Shown here piece by piece: positions 1-8,632 of a DNA stretch of 64,000 bases. The notes under the pieces are model-generated. The model worked only from the letters and a program-made list of their open reading frames with translations. It was not told the origin of the DNA and did no database searches. Position numbers and translations under genes: made by a program. Numbering within the stretch: position 1 is the stretch's first letter; each line of letters starts with the position of its first letter. This DNA comes from Shewanella sp. Arc9-LZ (GTDB lineage: Bacteria > Pseudomonadota > Gammaproteobacteria > Enterobacterales > Shewanellaceae): positions 1,240,001 through 1,304,000 of the forward strand of contig NZ_CP048031.1 in assembly GCF_010092445.1 (NCBI RefSeq), read 5' to 3'.

Positions 1-2
1 TT

Positions 3-923
3 GGCTCACCTAAGCGCCGCGAAATCGGTCATGGTAAGTTAGCATGGCGTGGTATGAATGCCGTGATGCCTTCAGCTGAAGAATTCCCGTACAGCATTCG
101 TGTTGTATCTGAAATTACTGAATCTAACGGTTCAAGCTCAATGGCTTCAGTATGTGGTACTTCATTAGCATTGATGGATGCAGGTGTACCAATCAAGACT
201 TCTGTTGCGGGTATTGCAATGGGTCTAGTTAAAGAAGGCGACGATTTCGTTGTGCTTTCTGACATCTTAGGCGATGAAGATCACTTAGGCGATATGGACT
301 TTAAAGTAGCCGGTACTCGTGATGGTATTACTGCATTGCAGATGGATATCAAAATCGAAGGTATCACTAAAGAAATCATGGATATCGCACTGCAACAGGC
401 TTATGGTGCTCGTGTTCATATTCTAAACGTTATGGATCAAGCTATTGGTTCACATCGTGACGATATTTCTGCCCATGCTCCACGAATCACTACCATCAAG
501 ATTAACCCTGAGAAGATCCGTGACGTTATTGGTAAAGGCGGTGCGGTAATTCGTGCGCTTACCGAAGAAACGGGTACTACGATTGAGCTTGATGATAATG
601 GTACTGTGAAGATTGCCTCTTCAAACGGTGAAGCGACTAAAGAAGCAATCCGTCGTATTGAAGAAATCACTGCAGAAGTTGAAGTGGGCCGTATCTACAA
701 CGGTAAAGTTATTCGTATCGTTGATTTTGGTGCGTTCGTTAACATTCTTCCTGGTAAAGACGGTTTAGTTCACATCTCGCAAATTAGCGATGAGCGTGTT
801 GCTAACGTGTCAGACCATTTAGAGATGAACCAAGAAGTTGCTGTTAAAGTAATGGAAGTGGATCGTCAAGGTCGTGTAAGACTATCAATTAAAGAAGCTC
901 AAGCGAAAGAAACTGCTGAGTAA
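3..923 (+). CDS. pnp: Polynucleotide phosphorylase, C-terminal part (5' end outside window)
   Basis: PNPase degrades RNA 3' to 5' by phosphorolysis and is a component of the degradosome. The reading frame is open from the window edge ([17 protein letters not shown], a PNPase catalytic-core motif), so about 306 C-terminal residues are present and the N-terminal RNase PH domain is missing only because the window starts here. Seen in order: the end of the second RNase PH domain, a KH domain with its GKGG loop (bases about 529-540) and an S1 domain ([19 protein letters not shown], from about base 688). The tail after S1 is short (ends KETAE). A strong terminator follows. The neighbour nlpI is the usual partner in gammaproteobacteria. 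Confidence 0.97.
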   Translation, partial: GSPKRREIGHGKLAWRGMNAVMPSAEEFPYSIRVVSEITESNGSSSMASVCGTSLALMDAGVPIKTSVAGIAMGLVKEGDDFVVLSDILGDEDHLGDMDFKVAGTRDGITALQMDIKIEGITKEIMDIALQQAYGARVHILNVMDQAIGSHRDDISAHAPRITTIKINPEKIRDVIGKGGAVIRALTEETGTTIELDDNGTVKIASSNGEATKEAIRRIEEITAEVEVGRIYNGKVIRIVDFGAFVNILPGKDGLVHISQISDERVANVSDHLEMNQEVAVKVMEVDRQGRVRLSIKEAQAKETAE

Positions 924-947
924 TGTAATTTAAAGGCTTAACGACAC

Positions 948-978
948 AAAAGGAGATCATTTGATCTCCTTTTTTTTA
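948..978 (+). terminator. Intrinsic terminator after pnp
   Basis: The arms AAAGGAGATCA and TGATCTCCTTT form a perfect hairpin with a 2-base loop, followed by a run of T. It separates pnp from nlpI. Confidence 0.92.
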
Positions 979-1023
979 TCTATAAAAAAATAATCTGTAA
1001 TGTGCATGGCTCTTAGATTGCCA

Positions 1024-1036
1024 GATTGCTATGATA
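1024..1036 (+). promoter_or_regulatory. Possible nlpI promoter, extended -10
   Basis: TGCTATGAT (1028-1036) has a TGn extension and a near-consensus -10 about 35 bases before the nlpI ATG. No good -35 hexamer lies at the right distance, so this is a weak call. It is placed where a promoter is needed, because a terminator sits just upstream. Confidence 0.35.
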
Positions 1037-1070
1037 TTGAATATTAATAGAACCTGATAAGGTAAAGCGG

Positions 1071-1982
1071 ATGGAATGTAAACTACGCACCACAATCGTT
1101 GCCGTTGTTGTCGGTGCAAGTATGTTGTTGTCAGGGTGTGCTGCAACGTTAGGTTCAAATGATAATATTGCAGGGCAGATGATTGTCGCGCCGGTTATGC
1201 CTGATTATAAATTAGAAGTGACACTCGCAAAGCTAAATGAAATTTTAGCTACCATGGAGTTAACTGACGAACAACGTGCACGTTTTCATTACGATCGAGG
1301 GGTCATTTATGACAGTGTCGGATTACGTCTACTTGGCAGAATCGATTTTCATCAAGCATTAAAATTACAACCTGATCTAGCCGATGCATATAACTTTCTT
1401 GGTATTTATTACACTCAAGAAGGCGAGTTTGATAGTGCTTATGAAGCATTTGATGGTGTACTCGAACTGTCACCAAACTATGACTATGCCTTTTTAAATC
1501 GTGGTATTGCATTATATTATGGCGAACGTTACGAATTAGCCGTTGATGATATGAAAGCATTCTATGATCGTGACCCAAGTGACGGTTATCGAGCTTTATG
1601 GTTGTATTTGATGTCTTCCTCAATCGATAGTAAGCCTGCTTTGGCAGACCTTGCGATACAGCGTCAGCAGTTAAAGGATAAAGACTGGTCTAGTGTGTTA
1701 GTCGATTTTTACTTAGGTAAGATAAATCAAGAACAAGTATTTGCTGCCGCAAAAGAAGGTTTGTCTCAGCCTAAAGAATATGCAGAACGTTTATGTGAAG
1801 CCTATTTTTACTTAGCGAAACATGCTGCTGAAAATGGTCAATATCAGCAAGCGGCTAATTTCTATCGTTTAACGTTAGCCACCAATATTTATGATTTTGT
1901 TGAGCATCGTTATGCGAGAATTGAATTAGCCAGAATGAAAAATATGATTCAACAATCTAACGAATTGTCATCTAAGAGCTAA
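1071..1982 (+). CDS. nlpI: Lipoprotein NlpI, TPR protein
   Basis: 303 residues (E. coli NlpI is 294). The N-terminus is a lipoprotein signal ending in a lipobox LLSGC, with the modified Cys at residue 23, so it should be anchored in the outer membrane. Tetratricopeptide-like helical repeats follow (for example RARFHYDRGVIYDSVG, ADAYNFLGIYYTQEG, YDYAFLNRGIALYYGE at about residues 65-145). In E. coli NlpI is an adaptor for murein hydrolases and for the protease Prc. It stands between terminators downstream of pnp, the same order as in E. coli. The ATG at 1071 is preceded by an AAGG-type ribosome site. Confidence 0.95.
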   Translation: MECKLRTTIVAVVVGASMLLSGCAATLGSNDNIAGQMIVAPVMPDYKLEVTLAKLNEILATMELTDEQRARFHYDRGVIYDSVGLRLLGRIDFHQALKLQPDLADAYNFLGIYYTQEGEFDSAYEAFDGVLELSPNYDYAFLNRGIALYYGERYELAVDDMKAFYDRDPSDGYRALWLYLMSSSIDSKPALADLAIQRQQLKDKDWSSVLVDFYLGKINQEQVFAAAKEGLSQPKEYAERLCEAYFYLAKHAAENGQYQQAANFYRLTLATNIYDFVEHRYARIELARMKNMIQQSNELSSKS

Positions 1983-2012
1983 AAAACACTTTGCCTAGCC
2001 AATTCTATCGAT

Positions 2013-2037
2013 AGGCGCTATAATTTGCGCCTTTTTT
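2013..2037 (+). terminator. Terminator-like hairpin after nlpI, with TATAAT in its loop
   Basis: GGCGC (2014-2018) and GCGCC (2027-2031) form a short stem followed by six T. The loop holds TATAAT (2019-2024), so the same bases could serve as the -10 of a prfC promoter. No good -35 was found at 16-18 bases. Either or both roles are possible. Confidence 0.5.
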
Positions 2038-2058
2038 AGCGGCTAGTGCAAGGTTAAC

Positions 2059-3639
2059 ATGTCAGGCAATAAAGTTGAGGTCGACAAGCGTCGTACCTTC
2101 GCCATCATTTCGCACCCCGATGCGGGTAAAACCACCATCACCGAAAAAGTGCTTTTATTCGGAAATGCCTTACAAAAGGCTGGCACGGTAAAAGGCAAAA
2201 AGTCTGGTCAACATGCTAAATCTGATTGGATGGAAATGGAAAAAGATCGTGGTATTTCGATTACCACCTCTGTGATGCAATTCCCTTACGGTGGCGCGCT
2301 CATCAATTTACTTGATACGCCTGGTCACGAAGACTTTTCGGAAGACACCTACCGTACACTAACCGCAGTAGATTCATGTTTAATGGTTATCGACTCCGCT
2401 AAAGGTGTCGAAGATCGTACTATTAAGCTTATGGAAGTGACGCGCTTGCGTGACACACCTATTGTGACATTCATGAACAAATGTGACCGCGATATTCGTG
2501 ATCCCATTGAATTGATGGATGAAGTAGAAGACATCTTAAAAATAGCTTGTGCACCGATTACTTGGCCAATTGGTTCAGGTAAGGAATTTAAAGGTGTGTA
2601 TCATATTCTGCGTGATGAAATCATTTTATACCAGAGCGGTATGGGTCATACAATTCAAGATGAGCGTATTATCAAAGGATTACATAATCCTGAATTAGAT
2701 AAAGTTCTTGGATCGTATGCCTCTGAAATACGTGATGAAATGGAACTGGTCGCTGGCGCTTCAAATGAATTCAATCAAGAAGCTTTTCTAAATGGCGAGC
2801 TTACGCCAGTATATTTTGGTACAGCCTTAGGTAACTTTGGTGTGGATCATATTTTGGATGGTATCGTGGAATGGGCTCCAAAGCCGCTTCCCCGTGAAAG
2901 TGATGTACGAAATGTCACGCCTGATGAAGAAAAGTTTTCTGGTTTTATTTTTAAGATACAAGCCAATATGGATCCAAAACATCGAGACCGTGTTGCTTTT
3001 ATGCGTGTTTGCTCGGGTAGATATGAACAAGGTATGAAAATGCACCATGTTCGCATCGGTAAAGATGTCAATGTCAGTGATGCTTTGACCTTTATGGCTG
3101 GTGATCGAAGTCGTGCTGAAGTGGCGTACCCAGGCGATATTATTGGATTGCATAATCATGGCACCATGCGAATTGGTGATACATTTACTCAAGGCGAAAA
3201 ACTTCGCTTTACTGGGGTGCCAAACTTTGCACCTGAAATGTTCCGTCGTATTCGTTTAAAAGATCCACTAAAACAAAAGCAGCTGCTTAAAGGGTTAGTG
3301 CAATTATCTGAAGAGGGAGCTGTTCAGGTCTTCAGACCAATTGATTCTAACGATTTAATCGTAGGTGCGGTTGGTGTGCTACAGTTTGAAGTAGTTGTTG
3401 GACGCTTAAAAAGTGAATATAACGTAGAAGCTATTTACGAAGGTATCAGTGTGAGTACCGCACGTTGGGTGTATTGCAAAGATGAGCGTAAATTAGAAGA
3501 GTTTCGACGTAAATGTAGTCAAAATTTAGCCCTAGATGGCGGTAATAACTTGACCTATATTGCTCCTACTATGGTGAATCTAAACTTATCGATGGAACGC
3601 TACCCTGATGTTGAGTTTGCCAAAACACGCGAACATTAA
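2059..3639 (+). CDS. prfC: Peptide chain release factor 3
   Basis: RF3 is the GTPase that removes RF1/RF2 from the ribosome after termination. The 526 residues match the family length. GTPase motifs are visible: HPDAGKTT (residues 19-26, P-loop), DTPGHEDF (about 86-93, G3) and NKCD (about 140, G4). Domain II beta-barrel and a C-terminal domain follow ([21 protein letters not shown]). It begins 76 bases after nlpI and ends in a strong terminator, so it is probably transcribed alone or by read-through from nlpI. Confidence 0.97.
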   Translation: MSGNKVEVDKRRTFAIISHPDAGKTTITEKVLLFGNALQKAGTVKGKKSGQHAKSDWMEMEKDRGISITTSVMQFPYGGALINLLDTPGHEDFSEDTYRTLTAVDSCLMVIDSAKGVEDRTIKLMEVTRLRDTPIVTFMNKCDRDIRDPIELMDEVEDILKIACAPITWPIGSGKEFKGVYHILRDEIILYQSGMGHTIQDERIIKGLHNPELDKVLGSYASEIRDEMELVAGASNEFNQEAFLNGELTPVYFGTALGNFGVDHILDGIVEWAPKPLPRESDVRNVTPDEEKFSGFIFKIQANMDPKHRDRVAFMRVCSGRYEQGMKMHHVRIGKDVNVSDALTFMAGDRSRAEVAYPGDIIGLHNHGTMRIGDTFTQGEKLRFTGVPNFAPEMFRRIRLKDPLKQKQLLKGLVQLSEEGAVQVFRPIDSNDLIVGAVGVLQFEVVVGRLKSEYNVEAIYEGISVSTARWVYCKDERKLEEFRRKCSQNLALDGGNNLTYIAPTMVNLNLSMERYPDVEFAKTREH

Positions 3640-3667
3640 ATGTTAAGAAGTTTTTTACAGATATGTT

Positions 3668-3694
3668 AAAAAAGGTGGCTGTGCCGCCTTTTTT
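3668..3694 (+). terminator. Intrinsic terminator after prfC
   Basis: A six-A run and GGTGGC pair with GCCGCC and six T (one G-U pair), with a 3-base loop. Confidence 0.9.
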
Positions 3695-3720
3695 ATTATT
3701 ATTTTTAACAGGGAATTAAG

Positions 3721-3915
3721 ATGATTAAGGCTATTTTTAGGCTATTTATTGTAAAACCCTGGCAAAGGTACATTTTATGGTGTGATGAGATGGGGTTAAC
3801 CCTAGAAAATAAACGCAGCTGTGTACCACGATTGAGCGAACCTACAAATGAGGCATCGACATCTGAGCCCGTCATAAATCAGAATGGCAATAAAAAAGAG
3901 CAACCTTATGATTGA
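3721..3915 (+). CDS. Small conserved protein, DUF5363-like
   Basis: 64 residues with no signal peptide and no long hydrophobic segment. The middle stretch WCDEMGLTLENKRSCVPR resembles, from memory, the short DUF5363 proteins of Vibrio, Pasteurellaceae and Shewanella, which share a W-C-x-x-x-G-L-T-x-E-N-K-R-x-C-V-P core; this was not checked by search. Function is unknown. The stop (TGA 3913-3915) overlaps the ATG of the next gene by 8 bases (ATGATTGA), so the two are probably translationally coupled. A terminator isolates the pair from prfC. Confidence 0.8.
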   Translation: MIKAIFRLFIVKPWQRYILWCDEMGLTLENKRSCVPRLSEPTNEASTSEPVINQNGNKKEQPYD

Positions 3916-4669
3916 TACTCATGCCCATCTCGACATGTCAGAGTTCGATGATGATAGAACACAATTATTTGATGCCATGCATCGCCATGGTATTAGCTCT
4001 GCTATTTTACCTGGTGTGTCGGTTGATAAATGGCAAAAGCAAATTCTAATAGCACAGCAGTTTAATTGTTATTTCTCCCTTGGTATTCATCCGTGGTACG
4101 TGCCTGAGGACATTGATGCTGCCATTATTAAGCTTGAAGCAACGATACAACAATATAGCAAGAATAGGCGTTTGGTTGCTGTTGGGGAGTGTGGGCTGGA
4201 TAAATTGCACCATTGGTCGGATAAACAATTGTTGTTACTTGAGAAACAGTTATCGCTTGCTCAAGTTTACCAATTACCCGTCATTTTACATGCCGTTAAA
4301 GCTCACCAAGAATTATTGTCAATGTTGGCACATATTAGACTGCCTAAAGGCGGCGTAGTGCATGGGTTCTATGGCAATAGTGAAATTGCGAAACGTTATA
4401 TTTCACTCGGTTTTAAATTAGGTGTTGGTGCTTTAATACTCAATCCAAGTGCGAAAAAGCTTCGAGAAACAGTGGTTAATTTACCTTTGGAACACTTTTT
4501 ATTGGAAACTGATTCACCAAGTATGCCTCCTTTTGATCATCCTAAATCACGTAATACCCCTCTTATTATTCCTCGAATTGTGTCCGAAATCGCATTTTTA
4601 AAGAAAAAGCCGACTGTTTGTATATTAGAACAGTTGAATAAAAATGCATTGCAACTGTTTGAGCTTTAA
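3908..4669 (+). CDS. TatD-family metal-dependent hydrolase, YjjV-like
   Basis: 254 residues from the chosen start MIDTHAHLDM. The frame stays open upstream to 3884, but AAAAGAG sits just before the 3908 ATG and TatD proteins begin this way. Metal-ligand motifs of the amidohydrolase fold are present: HAH at residues 5-7, GECGLD, VILHAVKA, VVHGFYG and LLETDSPSMP. TatD enzymes are Mg-dependent 3'-5' DNases or related hydrolases. The VVHGFYGN...LGVG region matches E. coli YjjV better than TatD, from memory. It overlaps the preceding small gene by 8 bases, suggesting a two-gene unit. Confidence 0.9.
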   Translation: MIDTHAHLDMSEFDDDRTQLFDAMHRHGISSAILPGVSVDKWQKQILIAQQFNCYFSLGIHPWYVPEDIDAAIIKLEATIQQYSKNRRLVAVGECGLDKLHHWSDKQLLLLEKQLSLAQVYQLPVILHAVKAHQELLSMLAHIRLPKGGVVHGFYGNSEIAKRYISLGFKLGVGALILNPSAKKLRETVVNLPLEHFLLETDSPSMPPFDHPKSRNTPLIIPRIVSEIAFLKKKPTVCILEQLNKNALQLFEL

Positions 4670-4747
4670 TTGTTTTTTAATGAACATAGAGACATAAATT
4701 GTTTTTAATGTCGTAAGGGTTTGAAATTAAACTTTAAAAACTTGATC

Positions 4748-4782
4748 AAAACGACGCTTTTCGTTTCACGCTCAGTTATAAT
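4748..4782 (+). promoter_or_regulatory. Candidate operator and -10 upstream of the nucleoside transporter
   Basis: A perfect inverted repeat AAACGA-N6-TCGTTT (4749-4766) lies 10 bases upstream of a consensus TATAAT (4777-4782), about 65 bases before the transporter ATG. The repeat would cover the -35 region, a sensible place for a repressor. No convincing -35 hexamer is seen. The binding protein is unknown; it does not match the E. coli CytR or CRP consensus. Confidence 0.45.
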
Positions 4783-4846
4783 CATCAGCGGAAATTAGGT
4801 GAGTTAACAACATTCAAAAAAACTGTTAACAAAAGGGTGATGATTA

Positions 4847-6109
4847 ATGGATATAGTAATGAGTTTAGTAGGGGTGGTCACCTTACTATTGATAGGTTTT
4901 GCACTATCAAATAATAGAAAAGCAATTAGTGTACGTACCGTTGGTGGTGCTTTAGCAATTCAAGCATTCTTCGCTGGTTTCGTATTATATGTTCCAATCG
5001 GTAAAGATATTCTGAAAGGTGTTTCTGACGCAGTATCAAGTGTGATTAGTTATGCACAAGCAGGTACTAGCTTCTTATTTGGTGATTTAGCTAACTTTAA
5101 AGTTGGTTTTATTTTCGCCATCAACGTATTACCTGTCATTATATTCTTCTCTTCTTTAATTGCAGTGCTTTACTATTTAGGCATTATGCAGTGGATCATC
5201 CGCATTATTGGTGGCGGTCTACAAAAAGCATTAGGCACAAGCCGCACTGAATCAATGTCAGCAACAGCGAACATTTTCGTTGGTCAAACTGAAGCACCGC
5301 TAGTTGTGCGTCCGTTTATTGCTACTATGACTCAATCAGAGTTATTCGCCATCATGGTGGGTGGTTTAGCATCAATCGCTGGTTCTGTATTAGCGGGTTA
5401 CGCGCAAATGGGTGTTCCAATTGCATACTTAGTTGCAGCGTCATTCATGGCGGCACCAGGTGGCCTATTAATGGCTAAACTGATGCACCCAGAAACAGAA
5501 GCGGCTATCAATGAAATGGACGATTTACCAGATGATCCTGATAAGCCAGCAAACGTGTTAGATGCTGCTGCTTCAGGTGCTGCATCAGGTATGCACCTTG
5601 CATTGAACGTTGGTGCTATGTTGATCGCATTCGTTGGATTAATTGCAATGGTCAACGGTATTATCGGTGGCGTAACAGGTTGGTTCGGTTTAGAGGGTAT
5701 TACGCTAGAACTTATCCTTGGTTATATCTTTATGCCTCTAGCTTTCTTAATCGGTGTACCTTGGAACGAAGCGCTTGTTGCTGGTTCTTTCATCGGTCAA
5801 AAGATTGTTGTTAACGAATTTGTTGCTTACTTAAACTTCGCTCCGTATCTACTTGATGCATCTGCTGAAGGCTTTAAAGTAGTAGCTGAAACTGGCGCAA
5901 TGATGTCAGACCGTACTAAAGCGATTATCTCTTTCGCATTGTGTGGATTCGCTAACTTATCTTCTATTGCAATCTTACTTGGTGGTTTAGGTGCTATGGC
6001 TCCTTCACGTCGCCATGACCTTGCAAAACTAGGTATCCGTGCTGTTATCGCTGGTTCATTAGCTAACTTAATGAGCGCGACATTAGCCGGTTTATTCTTA
6101 GCTATCTAA
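4847..6109 (+). CDS. nupC: Concentrative nucleoside transporter (CNT family, NupC type)
   Basis: A 420-residue inner-membrane symporter that imports nucleosides with a cation gradient. It closely resembles the structurally studied Vibrio cholerae CNT, judged from memory: near-identical blocks include [14 protein letters not shown] (GQTE at about residues 146-149, substrate loop HP1), NEFVAY in TM7 and [14 protein letters not shown] in TM8, which carry the known ligands for nucleoside and Na+. This suggests a Na+-coupled CNT rather than the H+-coupled E. coli NupC. AGGGTGA precedes the ATG. It is followed by its own terminator, then a Tsx/OmpK porin and the deo genes, giving outer-membrane entry, inner-membrane uptake and catabolism in one locus. 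Confidence 0.94.
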   Translation: MDIVMSLVGVVTLLLIGFALSNNRKAISVRTVGGALAIQAFFAGFVLYVPIGKDILKGVSDAVSSVISYAQAGTSFLFGDLANFKVGFIFAINVLPVIIFFSSLIAVLYYLGIMQWIIRIIGGGLQKALGTSRTESMSATANIFVGQTEAPLVVRPFIATMTQSELFAIMVGGLASIAGSVLAGYAQMGVPIAYLVAASFMAAPGGLLMAKLMHPETEAAINEMDDLPDDPDKPANVLDAAASGAASGMHLALNVGAMLIAFVGLIAMVNGIIGGVTGWFGLEGITLELILGYIFMPLAFLIGVPWNEALVAGSFIGQKIVVNEFVAYLNFAPYLLDASAEGFKVVAETGAMMSDRTKAIISFALCGFANLSSIAILLGGLGAMAPSRRHDLAKLGIRAVIAGSLANLMSATLAGLFLAI

Positions 6110-6144
6110 GTTAAGAGTAATTCCAGGGGGAATACCTCCTACAG

Positions 6145-6184
6145 CTGGGTCTTTACTTTAATAATTATTAGAGACCCAGTTTTG
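6145..6184 (+). terminator. Terminator after the nucleoside transporter
   Basis: CTGGGTCT (6145-6152) pairs with AGACCCAG (6172-6179), followed by four T. The 19-base loop is AT-rich with internal complementarity. Confidence 0.7.
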
Positions 6185-6326
6185 TAATAAAGTTGTTATT
6201 GATTTTTGTGTTAATCCACCGTTTCCCAATACGAAGTTATGCTGTTTTAGTGATTGCAAAAGAGGATGCATTAAATTCTCTAGTCAAGATTGAAATGTCA
6301 AATTGTTAATGATGTGTGGACAAAAA

Positions 6327-6346
6327 GTCGCGACATTGTTCACAAA
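6327..6346 (+). promoter_or_regulatory. Candidate CRP site upstream of the porin gene
   Basis: CGCGA-CATTGT-TCACA has the TGTGA-N6-TCACA spacing with 8 of 10 core bases matching. In E. coli tsx is CRP-controlled, which makes the site plausible. It lies about 125 bases before the start codon. It was found by eye only. Confidence 0.4.
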
Positions 6347-6471
6347 AAAGAATTTTGTATTCGTTTTTTATCGATTAAATATTGAGATTTATATCAGTAA
6401 CGGTAAAATACGAATGATTAAAAAGAAGTGCTATCCAAGAAGATAGTTAAATAATATACATGGGGTTGATG

Positions 6472-7353
6472 ATGAAAAAATTAAATACTTTAGTATTAGC
6501 AAGTACCGTTGCACTAGCGGGCTCTGCATTTACTGTTTCTGCTGCTGAACAAACTGGTGACATTCACGCTAATGATTATAAGTGGATGCAGTTTAACATT
6601 ATGTACGCAATCGATGAGCATCCAATTGCAAACGAAGATGAAGCTACCCATAACTATTTAGAGATGGAGTTTGGTGGACGTTCTGGTTTTGTTGACCTAT
6701 ATGGTTATGTTGATGTTTTCAACTTAGGCAACAGTGATTCAGGCGATAAAGCTGACGGCGCGAGCAAAATGTTCATGAAGTTAGCTCCTCGTTTTTCTCT
6801 TGATGCTATTACTGGTAAAGATTTATCTTTCGGCCCAGTTCAAGAAGTATATTTATCTACTCTATTTAACTGGGGTGGCGGCGCTATCAATACCGATGGT
6901 AATGGTGCTGGCGATGTTAACATGTCTTTCTGGGGTGTTGGTGCGGATGTAATGGTTCCATGGTTAGGTAAAACTGGCATGAACATGTTCGCTAGTTATG
7001 ATATTAACCGTAAAGACTGGAATGGTTACCAATTCTCAGCTAACTGGTTCAAGCCATTTGTTTTCTTCGATGACAAGAGCTTTTTATCTTTCCAAGGTTA
7101 TGTTGATTACCAATTTGACATGGACGAAGAATATTCAGGCCAAAACAGTGATGGTAACTATAACAACACTGAACACGGTGGCGCTGGTTTCTTAGGTCTT
7201 TACTACCATACAGACCGTTTTGCTTTAGGTTATGGTGCTAAATACTTCTACCACTCATACGGCTTAAATGACAATGCATTTAAGAATCAGTTCTTTGATG
7301 GTTTGAATACAACAGGTTGGACTCACTTCCTAACCGCAACTTACAAAATCTAG
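6472..7353 (+). CDS. tsx: Outer-membrane nucleoside channel, Tsx/OmpK family
   Basis: About 293 residues. The protein starts with a Sec signal peptide (MKKLNTLVLAS...VSA, cleavage before AEQTGD) and continues as a beta-barrel with alternating aromatic residues, ending in the outer-membrane-type terminus FLTATYKI. Motifs typical of Tsx/OmpK channels are WMQFNIMYA, YLEMEFGGRSGFVDLYGYVD and FALGYGAKYFYHSYG. Tsx passes nucleosides across the outer membrane. Three in-frame ATGs exist (6460, 6469, 6472); GGGG at about 6463-6466 is best spaced for 6472 or 6469. The location between a nucleoside transporter and the deo genes supports a nucleoside role; some OmpK proteins are annotated only as porins or phage receptors. 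Confidence 0.88.
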   Translation: MKKLNTLVLASTVALAGSAFTVSAAEQTGDIHANDYKWMQFNIMYAIDEHPIANEDEATHNYLEMEFGGRSGFVDLYGYVDVFNLGNSDSGDKADGASKMFMKLAPRFSLDAITGKDLSFGPVQEVYLSTLFNWGGGAINTDGNGAGDVNMSFWGVGADVMVPWLGKTGMNMFASYDINRKDWNGYQFSANWFKPFVFFDDKSFLSFQGYVDYQFDMDEEYSGQNSDGNYNNTEHGGAGFLGLYYHTDRFALGYGAKYFYHSYGLNDNAFKNQFFDGLNTTGWTHFLTATYKI

Positions 7354-7731
7354 TTTTTTTGTATATGAGTTGTTGGAGCCGCATTAGCGGCTCCAAATTT
7401 TACAATAAAAAAATATCGAACTTTCATTTAAAATCATTGTCTAATAAGAGTGTTTTTATATAAAAGTTTGTACCCTACAAAGTTTTATTTTTACGCGCTA
7501 AAATGGATTTTTCGCGGAACAGTTGAAACAATTATCTTTGTTTTATCTTTTCCGGTCTTCAAGGATTCAAGTCGTGGTACTCGTTATCAGATTGAATACT
7601 TAGGTTAGTAAATAGTAGTAAGATTTACTGGCAATACTGAAGGCCCGGCCATAATTATAATCATATGCCAGCTACATAGTGTTGCCTGAAAAAAATTTAT
7701 CAACTTTGATTTATCGTTTCGGAGAGCAATT
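7354..7731. other. Intergenic region upstream of deoC
   Basis: 378 bases without a gene. The porin terminator lies at 7373-7401. The rest is the presumed deo promoter region, with TATAAT at 7656-7661 but no recognisable -35, which would fit a promoter needing an activator. No CytR, DeoR or CRP consensus could be identified by eye. A GGAGAG ribosome site precedes deoC. Confidence 0.6.
7373..7401 (+). terminator. Terminator after the porin gene
   Basis: TTGGAGCCGC and GCGGCTCCAA form a perfect 10-bp stem with an ATTA loop, followed by ATTTT. Confidence 0.85.
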
Positions 7732-8505
7732 ATGACTGATTTAAAAAAAGCGGCACAACGTGGTATTGAATTAATGGATTTAACCACTTTAAATGACGAT
7801 GATACTGATCAAAAGGTCATCGATTTGTGCCATAAAGCCAAGTCTCCAGCAGGTAATACTGCCGCAATTTGTATTTATCCTCGTTTTATTCCTATTGCAC
7901 GTAAAACACTAAATGAACTTGATTGTGAAGACATTAAAATTGCAACCGTAACTAATTTTCCACACGGTAATGATGATATTGCCATCGCAGTACTAGAAAC
8001 TCGTGCCGCAGTTGCCTATGGTGCTGATGAAGTCGATGTTGTGTTTCCATACCGTGCATTAATGGAAGGTAACGAAACCGTCGGTTTTGAATTGGTTAAA
8101 GCCTGTAAGGAAGAGTGCGGCGATGATGCGATTTTAAAAGTTATCATCGAATCTGGTGTGTTGAAAGATCCAGCTTTGATCCGTAAAGCATCAGAATTAG
8201 CTATCGATGCCGGTGCTGATTTTATTAAAACATCAACGGGTAAAGTACCGGTGAACGCCACACTTGAAGCGGCTGAAATTATGCTAACTGTAATCAGTGA
8301 GAAAAATCGCAATGTAGGCTTTAAGCCTGCCGGCGGTGTTCGTGATGCAGCACAAACAGCAGAGTTTTTAGACTTGGCTGCGCGCATTTTGGGTGCTGAT
8401 TGGGTTACCCCACAAACTTTCCGTTTTGGTGCATCTAGCTTATTAAATAGCTTATTACATACATTAGAATTAGTTGATACCCCTAAGCCTACTTCAGGTT
8501 ACTAA
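7732..8505 (+). CDS. deoC: Deoxyribose-phosphate aldolase
   Basis: Cleaves 2-deoxyribose-5-phosphate into acetaldehyde and glyceraldehyde-3-phosphate, the last step of deoxynucleoside breakdown. 257 residues (E. coli 259). The Schiff-base lysine motif [10 protein letters not shown] and the second catalytic lysine in [10 protein letters not shown] are present. GGAGAG precedes the ATG with good spacing. First gene of deoC-deoA-deoB-deoD, the E. coli order. Confidence 0.97.
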   Translation: MTDLKKAAQRGIELMDLTTLNDDDTDQKVIDLCHKAKSPAGNTAAICIYPRFIPIARKTLNELDCEDIKIATVTNFPHGNDDIAIAVLETRAAVAYGADEVDVVFPYRALMEGNETVGFELVKACKEECGDDAILKVIIESGVLKDPALIRKASELAIDAGADFIKTSTGKVPVNATLEAAEIMLTVISEKNRNVGFKPAGGVRDAAQTAEFLDLAARILGADWVTPQTFRFGASSLLNSLLHTLELVDTPKPTSGY

Positions 8506-8525
8506 TCGCATAGATAGTCAAAAAT

Positions 8526-8616
8526 CTCAGTATGGCCTTGGATCATTGTCGTACTGAGGCGCTATCACTTGATAGCATCCTATTATTAAAGGCGACCCTA
8601 AAGGTGATGGGTTGCC
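8526..8616 (+). repeat. Three consecutive hairpins between deoC and deoA
   Basis: Three inverted repeats in 91 bases: CTCAGTA/TACTGAG (8526-8532, 8552-8558), GCTATCA/TGATAGC (8561-8567, 8570-8576) and GGCGACCC/GGGTTGCC (8591-8598, 8609-8616, one G-U). None has a T tract, so these are not ordinary terminators. The third ends just before the deoA ribosome site, and CCTAAAGG occurs twice: at 8597-8604, spanning the end of its left arm and the start of its loop, and at 8615-8622, at the ribosome site. Confidence 0.75.
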
Positions 8617-8632
8617 TAAAGGGAGACGTAAC

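Larger units (their letters stand above)
6110..6471. other. Intergenic region between transporter and porin
   Basis: 362 bases without a gene. It holds a small hairpin AGGGGG-AATA-CCTCCT (about 6125-6140), the nupC terminator (6145-6184) and a CRP-like site (about 6329-6344). The rest is AT-rich leader or promoter for the porin gene; no clear -35/-10 pair was found. Confidence 0.6.

Noticed and set aside
437..670. Open frame on the minus strand inside pnp
   Set aside because: It lies fully within the pnp frame, shows no protein-like motif and is a shadow of the real gene; the same holds for many other antisense frames in deoC, recN, relA, RND and glyA.
8612..8632. Upstream ATG for deoA
   Set aside because: It would add seven residues from within a hairpin; the E. 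coli-like start at 8633 has a GGGAG site.
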